Shown piece after piece: positions 1 to 4,849 of a stretch of 6,482 nt of DNA. The notes below the pieces were generated by a model that worked only from the letters and a program-made list of their open reading frames with translations, had not been told where the DNA came from and ran no database searches. Source of the DNA: Alphaproteobacteria bacterium (GTDB lineage Bacteria > Pseudomonadota > Alphaproteobacteria > UBA8366); the NCBI GenBank assembly GCA_030743445.1, contig JASLSL010000236.1, positions 1 through 6,482 of the forward strand. Direction: 5' to 3'. The stretch's first letter is position 1. Each line of letters starts with the position of its first letter. The translations under genes and the position numbers were made by a program.

Positions 1-457
1 CCCACGTCGCCCAGATCGTGCCCTTGTAGATGATCATCTGGGCGACCTCGATGAGCGACCATTTCGAGCGGTCGAGCTCCGGATAGAGCTCGTTCTGTTG
101 CGGCACGCCGGCGAGCGTCCCGTCCAGCGCGTAGCTCCAGGCGTGATAGGGGCAGGTGAAGAGGTTGGTATTGCCGACGTCGTAGAGGCAGACCTTCATC
201 CCACGGTGTCGGCAGGAATTGAGGAGGACGTGGACCTCGCCCTCTCGGTCGCGGCACAGGATCACCGGCTCGGTGCCCATGCGCGAGGAGACGAAATCGC
301 CCGGGTTCGGGATCAGACTTTCGTGGCCGATGAACAGCCAGGCCCGGGTGAAGATCTTCTCCTGCTCTTCGTCGAAGATGTCCTTGCTGGTGAAGATGCA
401 ACGGTCGATCAGGCCGTTCTCGACGTCGACCAGACGGTCGTACGGGTCTTTTCGCAT
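1..457 (-). CDS. Rieske ring-hydroxylating dioxygenase, alpha subunit (partial; 3' end beyond the window)
   Basis: The minus strand is open from an ATG at 457 to the left edge, giving the first 152 residues. Seen: a Rieske [2Fe-2S] motif, C82-R-H84 followed by C102-P-Y-H105 (C-x-H-x17-C-x2-H), and the flanking text typical of the family (RAWLFIGHES at 38-47, NSCRHRGMKVC at 80-90, CPYHAWSY at 102-109). This is the N-terminal ferredoxin-like domain of the large, catalytic subunit of aromatic-ring or related hydroxylating oxygenases, usually about 420-450 residues. The mononuclear-iron catalytic domain lies outside the window, so the substrate cannot be inferred. A purine-rich GGAGAGGGA lies about 7 bases before the chosen ATG; an in-frame ATG at 481 would add 8 residues (MTLGEGPP) and cannot be excluded. 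The gene is divergent from the fetAB-like operon. A beta subunit or reductase, if present, is not visible. Family assignment is firm; substrate unknown. Confidence 0.93.
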   Translation of the reverse strand, partial: MRKDPYDRLVDVENGLIDRCIFTSKDIFDEEQEKIFTRAWLFIGHESLIPNPGDFVSSRMGTEPVILCRDREGEVHVLLNSCRHRGMKVCLYDVGNTNLFTCPYHAWSYALDGTLAGVPQQNELYPELDRSKWSLIEVAQMIIYKGTIWATW

Positions 458-625
458 CGGCGGTCCCTCTCCAAGAGTCATGATATCCCCAATGCGTGGC
501 GCGACCAAACCGGAATAACCGCCGCCCCGTCAATGACCCGCCGCCGCCCGGCGTGACATCCCCGGCGCGAAGTGGGATCGTCGCCTCGGTCCCAGGGGAC
601 CCGCGAGGGGGGTGAGGATGAAGGG
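458..625. promoter_or_regulatory. Divergent intergenic region between the Rieske gene and the fetAB-like operon
   Basis: These 168 bp separate two divergent start codons and must hold promoters for both directions. I cannot pick convincing -35/-10 boxes. The one clear structured element is a perfect palindrome at 588-601. The plus-strand fetA frame is open back to a GTG at 572, but the residues it would add (rich in G, E, S and R) do not resemble the family N-terminus, so I treat them as non-coding. Confidence 0.5.
588..601. promoter_or_regulatory. Palindrome GGTCCC-AG-GGGACC, possible operator
   Basis: Two perfect 6-bp half-sites separated by 2 bp, ending 24 bp before the chosen fetA start. 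The symmetry and position suit a dimeric regulator site for the fetAB operon, or a short hairpin in the leader. No regulator family is recognised from the sequence. In GC-rich DNA a 12-base match can occur by chance, so function is inferred only. Confidence 0.3.
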
Positions 626-1231
626 GTGCCGTCGGTGCTGACCATACGCGGGCTGACCCGGCCCGGCCTCGAGCCGATCGACCTCGACCTCGCCTCCGGC
701 GAGTGCGTCGTCGTGCGCGGCCCGTCGGGGGCGGGCAAGTCGCTGTTCCTGCGCGCCATCGCCGATCTCGACCCCAATGACGGTCATATCGCGCTCGACG
801 GCGATGCGCGCGAAGCGATGCCGGCGCCGGACTGGCGTCGTCAGGTGACCTATGTCGCGGCCGAGGCGGCCTGGTGGGCCGACGACGTCGGCGACCACTT
901 CGCCGATTGGACCGCGGCCGAGGCTTTCGTCGAGGCCATGCTGCTGCCGGCCGACTGCCGGGGCTGGCCGGTCGCCCGGCTCTCGACCGGCGAGAAGCAG
1001 CGCCTCGGCTTGGCCCGCGCGCTCGCCCTCTCGCCCCGCGTCCTGCTGCTCGACGAGCCGACCTCGGGGCTCGACGCGGCGGCGCAGGAAGCGGTCGAGG
1101 ACGTGATGAAGGATCGCCTCGATGGCGGCGCGGGCATCATCGTCGTGACCCACGATCCGGCCCAGGCACGGCACTTCGCCACGCGCTGTCTCGATTTCGA
1201 GGACGGCCGGGCGAGCGAGATGGCGCTATGA
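626..1231 (+). CDS. fetA: ABC transporter ATP-binding protein, FetA/YbbL family (iron export)
   Basis: A 201-residue cytoplasmic ATPase that would power the FetB-type permease encoded next; E. coli FetAB (YbbLM) is reported to export iron and to raise resistance to oxidative stress. With the GTG at 626 as residue 1, seen: Walker A GPSGAGKS at 32-39, signature LSTGEKQR at 119-126, Walker B VLLLDEPTSGLD at 139-150 with catalytic E144, and the switch histidine H176 in VVTHD. The usual Q-loop glutamine is absent: aligned to E. coli FetA from memory, A79 falls there, followed by E80. The helical segment between Q-loop and signature is about 10 residues shorter than in E. coli FetA. The GTG was chosen because AGGA sits 7 bases before it and the family N-terminus starts there; an upstream in-frame GTG at 572 is less likely. 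The stop overlaps the next start as ATGA, so the two are translationally coupled. Metal specificity is inferred from the family and partner. Confidence 0.88.
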   Translation: MPSVLTIRGLTRPGLEPIDLDLASGECVVVRGPSGAGKSLFLRAIADLDPNDGHIALDGDAREAMPAPDWRRQVTYVAAEAAWWADDVGDHFADWTAAEAFVEAMLLPADCRGWPVARLSTGEKQRLGLARALALSPRVLLLDEPTSGLDAAAQEAVEDVMKDRLDGGAGIIVVTHDPAQARHFATRCLDFEDGRASEMAL

Positions 1232-2016
1232 GCGGCCCGATCGGCCTCGCCCCCGCCGACCTCGCGCTCGCGGCGACCCTGCTGCTGGTCAGCGCCGGTC
1301 TTTCGATCTGGCTCCAGCTTCGCCTCGAATGGAAGCTCGCGATCGCCGCAACCCGGATGGTCGTCCAACTGGTCCTGGTCGGCCTGGTGCTGAAGTGGCT
1401 GTTCGTCCTGGTCTCGCCGTTCTGGACCGGGCTCGCGGCGCTCGCCATGGTGCTGTTCGCGGGGCGCGAGGCGATGGCGCGCCAGGAGCGCAAGCTCACC
1501 GGGTGGTGGGGCTACGGCCTCGGGACCACGAGCATGCTGATCGCCGCGACCCTGGCCACCGTCTTCGCGCTGACGATGCAAATCCGCCCCGAGCCGTGGT
1601 TCGATCCGCGCTATTCGATCCCACTGCTCGGCATGATCCTCGGTAACGCCATGACCGGCGTCAGTCTCGGCCTCTATACGCTGACCACCGGGGCGTGGCG
1701 CGAGCGCGCCGCGATCGAGGCCCGGATCGCGCTCGGCGCCGTCCTGCGCGGCGCCATGACCGCGGCGCTGATGCCGATCATCAACTCGATGGCGGCGGCG
1801 GGCGTGGTCTCGCTGCCTGGCATGATGACCGGCCAGATCCTCTCCGGGGTCGAGCCGATGGAGGCGGTCAAATACCAGATCCTGGTGATGTTCCTGATCG
1901 CCGGCGGCACCGCGCTCGGCGCCTTTGGTGCTGTCATCGGCGGCGCCTACCGGCTCTCGGACGCACGCCACCGGTTGCGCCTCGACCGCCTCTCGGCGGC
2001 GAAGTCGAACGGTTGA
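1228..2016 (+). CDS. fetB: ABC permease of the FetB/YbbM (UPF0014) family, putative iron exporter
   Basis: A 262-residue inner-membrane protein, the transport partner of the preceding ATPase. Hydrophobic segments lie at about residues 11-30, 39-63, 66-79, 97-116, 132-152, 182-197 and 215-240, matching the usual size and multi-span topology. Family signatures are clear: IPLLGMILGNAMTGVSLGL at 131-149, EARIALGA at 164-171, and the very conserved SLPGMMTGQILSGVEP at 195-210 followed by AVKYQI. In E. coli FetB the same block reads almost identically. The ATG overlaps the fetA stop (ATGA). It ends 9 bp before the stop of the convergent MFS gene. In-frame codons continue upstream inside fetA, but the hydrophobic family protein begins only here. 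Iron as substrate is known for E. coli FetAB and inferred here; other transition metals are possible. Confidence 0.9.
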   Translation: MSGPIGLAPADLALAATLLLVSAGLSIWLQLRLEWKLAIAATRMVVQLVLVGLVLKWLFVLVSPFWTGLAALAMVLFAGREAMARQERKLTGWWGYGLGTTSMLIAATLATVFALTMQIRPEPWFDPRYSIPLLGMILGNAMTGVSLGLYTLTTGAWRERAAIEARIALGAVLRGAMTAALMPIINSMAAAGVVSLPGMMTGQILSGVEPMEAVKYQILVMFLIAGGTALGAFGAVIGGAYRLSDARHRLRLDRLSAAKSNG

Positions 2017-2025
2017 GGGGAGGCG

Positions 2026-3234
2026 CTACTCCGCCGGCGAGGCCGCCCGGGCTAGCACCGCGCCGGTGCGCGGTAGCTTGAGCACCGCGAGGAAGATCAG
2101 CACCGCCACGCCGCACATCACCATGAACAAGGCGGTGAACCCCCAGGTCGCGTGCAGCCAGGCGATCATCGGCACCGAGCTCGCCATCACCGTGAAGGTG
2201 ATGAAGCTGCGCACCGCATAGGCGCGGCTGCGCCACTCGCTCTTGGCGATCCGTCCGATCAGCACGTCGTTGATCGGGATCTGGCCGAACACCACCAGCA
2301 TGAAGCCGACCGAGACCACCAGCGCCGCGACGCCGGTGAGCTCTAACATCAAGAAGAACAGGATCGCCTGAAGGCCCGCGACGAAGGCGAACACGGTGCG
2401 GACCGAGTGGTTGTCGACGAGATAGCCGACCACGAGCTGGGCGAAGGCGGCGACGGTGAACACCATGAACGCCCAGGCCCCGACCTCGGTGGCGCTGGTC
2501 GCCAGGTTGCCGAGCCGCTCGTCGAAGATCTTGGGCAGCGCGAAGGTGGTGCTCTGGAAGATCAGCCCGCCGAGCGCGGTGGTGAAGAAGATGATCGCGA
2601 AGATCAGGACCAAAACGTTGCGGTCGAGCGCCATCGCCGCGGTGCCGGCGGATTTCTGCGCCTTGGCCTCGCTGACCTCGCGCTTGTCGCTTGCCTGGAA
2701 CGTCCAATAGGCGATGCCGAGGCCGAGCGCGAAGACGCCCGGTGCTATGAACGCGGTGCGCCAGCCGTAGAGGTCGATGATGACACCGGTGACCAGCGCC
2801 GCCGAAGCGACACCGAGATTGCCGAACACCCCGTTGATCGCCAGCGGCATGCCGGTCTTGACCCGTCCGTGGACCACCATGGCGATGCCGACCGGGTGGT
2901 AGATCGCGGCGAACAGGCCGATGACCAGCAGCCCGGCGCCGATCTGCAATGGCGTGGTGGCGAAGCCGGTCGCGATCGAGGCGGCGCCGGCGCCGAGGAA
3001 GAACACGTTCATCATCCTGGTCCGGCTCCACTTGTCGGCCAGCCAGCCGGCCGGGATCGAGGCGATCCCGAAGGCGACGAAACCCGGCATCGCATAGGGG
3101 ATCAGCTCCCCATAGGTCATGCCCCATTCGGTCGCCAGCGCCAGCGCCGCCACCGTCGCGAAGATCAGCATGAACAGGTGGTCGAACAGGTGCCCCAGAT
3201 TGAGGAAAAAGAAATTGATGCGGTCGCGGGCCAT
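2026..3234 (-). CDS. MFS transporter, probable efflux permease
   Basis: A 402-residue major facilitator, the standard length for a 12-TM member. Hydrophobic helices occupy nearly the whole protein, with a polar central loop at about 181-206 (ASDKREVSEAKAQKSAG) dividing two six-helix halves. The MFS motif A between TM2 and TM3 is seen as GWLADKWSRTR at 63-73. IYHPVG at 111-116 in TM4 resembles the HPxG stretch of fosmidomycin-resistance-type (Fsr) carriers, and GNLGVASAALVTG at 138-150 is a glycine-rich motif C-like TM5, which favours an exporter. These closer assignments are inference. The ATG at 3234 has AAGGA 7 bases upstream, so the start is well supported. It is transcribed away from a cupin-AraC regulator, the usual arrangement for a regulator controlling a transporter. 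It is not clearly a nitroimidazole/cyanate (NimT-type) permease, although that pair has the same layout. Substrate unknown. Confidence 0.9.
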   Translation of the reverse strand: MARDRINFFFLNLGHLFDHLFMLIFATVAALALATEWGMTYGELIPYAMPGFVAFGIASIPAGWLADKWSRTRMMNVFFLGAGAASIATGFATTPLQIGAGLLVIGLFAAIYHPVGIAMVVHGRVKTGMPLAINGVFGNLGVASAALVTGVIIDLYGWRTAFIAPGVFALGLGIAYWTFQASDKREVSEAKAQKSAGTAAMALDRNVLVLIFAIIFFTTALGGLIFQSTTFALPKIFDERLGNLATSATEVGAWAFMVFTVAAFAQLVVGYLVDNHSVRTVFAFVAGLQAILFFLMLELTGVAALVVSVGFMLVVFGQIPINDVLIGRIAKSEWRSRAYAVRSFITFTVMASSVPMIAWLHATWGFTALFMVMCGVAVLIFLAVLKLPRTGAVLARAASPAE

Positions 3235-3269
3235 GTGTCGGTCCTTATGTGGCGGTCCCCAAACCGTGG

Positions 3270-3311
3270 TTCGAGTCGGTGAATTTCGAATCGGCGTGGG
3301 TCGAACGGTCG
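3270..3311. repeat. Three imperfect 12-bp direct repeats with 15-bp period
   Basis: TTCGAGTCGGTG at 3270, TTCGAATCGGCG at 3285 and GTCGAACGGTCG at 3300 begin exactly 15 bp apart and share a TCGA core followed by a C/G-rich tail. The first two copies differ at 2 of 12 positions; the third is more diverged. Spaced direct repeats are how AraC-family proteins commonly bind, so these are candidate sites for the adjacent regulator; this is inference. Confidence 0.45.
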
Positions 3312-3313
3312 TC

Positions 3314-3337
3314 GCTTTGCGCCGGGCTTTGTGCCGG
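3314..3337. repeat. Perfectly abutting 12-bp tandem repeat (two copies)
   Basis: GCTTTGCGCCGG at 3314-3325 is followed directly by GCTTTGTGCCGG at 3326-3337, with one mismatch. It sits about 50 bp before the AraC-type start and next to the 15-bp repeats. It may be a binding site or a simple duplication. Confidence 0.5.
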
Positions 3338-3381
3338 AGGGTATTCTACCTCTCGCTTTTCTGGCGGTCTTGCGATAAAAA

Positions 3382-3394
3382 GACATATAATGTC
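3382..3394. promoter_or_regulatory. Palindrome GACAT-ATA-ATGTC over the AraC start codon, containing TATAAT
   Basis: A perfect 5-3-5 inverted repeat covers the ATG at 3390. Inside it, TATAAT (3386-3391) is an exact -10 consensus, and the surrounding run from 3374 is AT-rich. No good -35 box stands at 16-18 bp spacing. A protein bound here would block both initiation and expression of the regulator, so autoregulation is plausible. If TATAAT were the real -10 box, the transcript would start downstream of this ATG, which conflicts with the start chosen for the gene. Confidence 0.35.
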
Positions 3395-4202
3395 GCAAAT
3401 CGGCCAAACTGTTGCACCGGATCCGGCGGCGGAACTCCGCTCCGAGGTCGAACATCTCGAAGCGCTGCCGCAGCTCGTCGTCGCCCATTCCCGCGACCTC
3501 GCGCCGGGCGAGGCGATCCTGCCGCACAGCCACACCAAGGCGCAGCTCGTCTATGCCAGCGCGGGCGTGATGACGGTGACCACGGCCGACGGCGCCTTCG
3601 TCGTGCCGCCGCAGCGCGCGCTCTGGGTCCCGGCCGGCAAGGTCCACCGGATCGACACCCGCGGCTCTCTCGCCATGCGCACCCTCTATATCGCCGAGGG
3701 CGCCGCCCCCGACTTGCCGGACGAGGTCCGGGTGCTGCACGTCTCGCCGCTGCTGCGCGAGCTGGTGCTGGCCGCGATCGCCGCCCCCCAGGTCTATGCG
3801 CCGGGCGGCGGCGAGGAGCGGCTGATGCAGGTGATCCTCGACCAGTTGCGCGCGACCCCGACCGCCCCCCTGTCGCTGCCGATGCCGGCCGACCGGCGCT
3901 TGCGCAAGGTCACCGACGGGCTGCTCGACGATCCCGCCGACGACCGCGGGCTCGAGGACTGGGCGCGCGAGGCCGGCGCCAGCGGCCGCACCCTGGCGCG
4001 CCTGTTCCGCGCCGAAACCGGCATGAGCTTCCGCGCCTGGCGCCAGCAGCTGCGGCTGATGCGGGGTTTGGAAATGCTCGCCGCCGGGGCGCCGGTGACC
4101 ACGGTGGCGCTCGACCTCGGCTACGACAGCCCGAGCGCCTTCATCGCCATGTTCCGCCGGGCGCTGGGGACCACGCCGAGGCGCTACTTCGCCGCCGGGT
4201 GA
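3390..4202 (+). CDS. AraC-family transcriptional regulator with N-terminal cupin domain
   Basis: A 270-residue DNA-binding regulator. The N-terminal half is a cupin ligand-sensing domain, about residues 25-100: the PHSH metal-type motif at 45-48, QLVYASAGVMTV at 52-63 and WVPAGKVHRI at 79-88. The C-terminal AraC domain has two helix-turn-helix units, about 187-223 (LEDWAREAGASGRTLARLFR) and 235-267, with the family signature LGYDSPSAFIAMFRRALG and TTPRRYF at the end. The layout and length match the NimR (YeaM)-like cupin-AraC group, in which the regulator controls a divergent MFS permease; here too an MFS gene lies back to back. Control of that transporter is therefore inferred; the ligand is unknown. 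The ATG at 3390 was chosen because it gives the family's usual length, but there is no clear Shine-Dalgarno and the codon lies in a palindrome. The frame is open upstream to a GTG at 3249. Confidence 0.9.
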   Translation: MSQIGQTVAPDPAAELRSEVEHLEALPQLVVAHSRDLAPGEAILPHSHTKAQLVYASAGVMTVTTADGAFVVPPQRALWVPAGKVHRIDTRGSLAMRTLYIAEGAAPDLPDEVRVLHVSPLLRELVLAAIAAPQVYAPGGGEERLMQVILDQLRATPTAPLSLPMPADRRLRKVTDGLLDDPADDRGLEDWAREAGASGRTLARLFRAETGMSFRAWRQQLRLMRGLEMLAAGAPVTTVALDLGYDSPSAFIAMFRRALGTTPRRYFAAG

Positions 4203-4230
4203 CCACAATATCTAGCGTGTTCGTTGCCTC

Positions 4231-4241
4231 TTGCAGCGCAA
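4231..4241. promoter_or_regulatory. PhaR-like site 1, TTGC-AGC-GCAA
   Basis: A perfect inverted repeat of TTGC/GCAA half-sites with a 3-bp spacer. As I remember the literature, alphaproteobacterial PhaR, the repressor released by polyhydroxyalkanoate, recognises TGC-N3-GCA-type sequences. The site lies about 120 bp before the hydratase start. Assignment is inference from motif and gene function. Confidence 0.42.
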
Positions 4242-4301
4242 TATGCTAGTACGCTTACCGGCCATGTGGGTCCATGTGTGTGGTGAGTCCCGCGGTCACC
4301 G

Positions 4302-4313
4302 TGCGGCGCAGCA
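4302..4313. promoter_or_regulatory. PhaR-like site 2, TGCGGCGCAGCA
   Basis: TGC-GGC-GCA followed by GCA. It matches at every position the degenerate consensus TGCRNYGCASMA that I recall for a rhizobial PhaR. It lies about 50 bp before the hydratase start, where a repressor could act. Confidence 0.45.
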
Positions 4314-4320
4314 AAGTTTT

Positions 4321-4330
4321 TGCGTTGCAA
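4321..4330. promoter_or_regulatory. PhaR-like site 3, TGC-GTT-GCA
   Basis: The third TGC-N3-GCA element, preceded by a T run and followed by A, only 7 bp after site 2. Its position just ahead of the hydratase Shine-Dalgarno region suits an operator overlapping a promoter or transcript start. Confidence 0.42.
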
Positions 4331-4363
4331 TAGACAAGAATAACAAGGGGTGGGGTGGCAACG

Positions 4364-4825
4364 ATGGACGCAGCGCGGCTCGACGACGACCTTCACGGTT
4401 ATTTCCTGGAAGATCTTTCCGTCGGCATGTCGGCGTCCTACGCCAAGACGGTAACCGAAACCGACATCGTGCTGTTCGCCGGCATCTCCGGCGACATCAA
4501 CCCAGTCCACCTCAACCACGAATTCGCCGCCGAGACCATGTTCGAGGGCCGTATCGCCCATGGCATGCTGACCGCGTCCTTCATCTCGACCGTGCTCGGC
4601 ACCAAGCTGCCGGGGCCGGGCTGCATCTACCTGCGCCAGGATTTGCGCTTCCTCGCCCCGGTCCGGGCCAACGACACGGTCCAGGCGCGGATCACCATCA
4701 CCGACATCGATTCCGACAAGCAACGGGTCCGGACCAAGACCGTGTGCACGATCGGCGATGCCAAGGTGGTCGAGGGCGAGGCGTTGTTGTACGTGCCGCG
4801 CCGGCGGGAAACCGCGGCGGCCTAG
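4364..4825 (+). CDS. phaJ: MaoC-like (R)-specific enoyl-CoA hydratase, PhaJ-type
   Basis: A 153-residue single hot-dog-fold enzyme that would hydrate trans-2-enoyl-CoA to (R)-3-hydroxyacyl-CoA, linking beta-oxidation to polyhydroxyalkanoate synthesis. Counting from the ATG at 4364, seen: the hydratase-2 motif SGDINPVHLNHEFA at 42-55 with catalytic D44 and H49 in the same five-residue spacing as D31/H36 of Aeromonas caviae PhaJ, then HGMLTASFIS at 66-75, whose S75 matches PhaJ Ser62, and GPGCIYLRQDLRFLAPV at 84-100. The length is close to PhaJ (about 134-160) and rules out multidomain MaoC proteins. A GTG at 4355, with AAGGGG 4 bases upstream, would add three residues and is a real alternative. 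The leader has three PhaR-like sites and a hairpin follows the stop. Family is firm; a PHA role rather than another acyl-CoA pathway is inferred, as no PHA synthase is in view. Confidence 0.85.
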   Translation: MDAARLDDDLHGYFLEDLSVGMSASYAKTVTETDIVLFAGISGDINPVHLNHEFAAETMFEGRIAHGMLTASFISTVLGTKLPGPGCIYLRQDLRFLAPVRANDTVQARITITDIDSDKQRVRTKTVCTIGDAKVVEGEALLYVPRRRETAAA

Positions 4826-4831
4826 CCCATA

Positions 4832-4849
4832 GACTCCCAAATGGGAGTC
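4832..4849 (+). terminator. Hairpin after the PhaJ-like gene, possible terminator
   Basis: GACTCCC (4832-4838) and GGGAGTC (4843-4849) form a perfect 7-bp stem with an AAAT loop, 6 bases after the stop codon. The position suits a transcription terminator, but only a short ATTTA follows rather than a T tract, so termination may be weak or Rho-assisted. Confidence 0.5.

Larger units (their letters stand above)
3235..3389. promoter_or_regulatory. Divergent control region between the MFS and AraC-type genes
   Basis: This 155-bp stretch lies between the two divergent start codons and must contain both promoters. It includes two sets of short direct repeats (15-bp period at 3270-3311, 12-bp period at 3314-3337) and then an AT-rich run from about 3368 up to the regulator start. 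The AT-rich run contrasts with the surrounding GC-rich sequence and is the likeliest promoter core. The plus frame of the regulator is open through the region back to a GTG at 3249, so an N-terminal extension is not formally excluded. Confidence 0.5.
4203..4363. promoter_or_regulatory. Leader region of the PhaJ-like gene with three TGC-N3-GCA elements
   Basis: 161 bp between the AraC-type stop and the hydratase start. It holds three copies of TGC-N3-GCA, a weak 5-bp hairpin (GGTGA 4282-4286 with TCACC 4296-4300) and a locally AT-rich end (about 4315-4345) where a promoter could lie. No confident -35/-10 pair can be assigned. No terminator with a T tract is seen after the AraC-type gene, so read-through is possible. 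Confidence 0.5.

Noticed and set aside
98..556. A 152-codon plus-strand open frame opposite the Rieske gene
   Set aside because: The minus strand encodes an intact Rieske motif; the plus-strand product resembles no family and passes through the divergent promoter region.
874..1227. N-terminal extension of the fetB frame into fetA
   Set aside because: The added residues are arginine-rich and overlap fetA in another frame; the permease proper begins at the ATGA overlap.
850..1971. A 373-codon minus-strand open frame opposite fetA and fetB
   Set aside because: The product is arginine-, histidine- and glutamine-rich without a fold, while the plus strand has two complete, motif-rich family members.
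2407..3282. A 291-codon plus-strand open frame across the MFS gene
   Set aside because: It is antisense to a clear 12-TM transporter, its product is rich in D, E, R and G without domains, and such frames are common opposite GC-rich genes.
3165..4208. A 347-codon minus-strand open frame across the AraC-type gene
   Set aside because: It is a low-complexity product (H, R, G, A, Q) opposite a well-supported cupin-AraC protein, and it also runs through the intergenic region and into the MFS start.
4282..4300. GGTGA/TCACC hairpin in the hydratase leader as an attenuator or AraC-gene terminator
   Set aside because: The stem has only 5 bp with a 9-base loop and no T tract follows.
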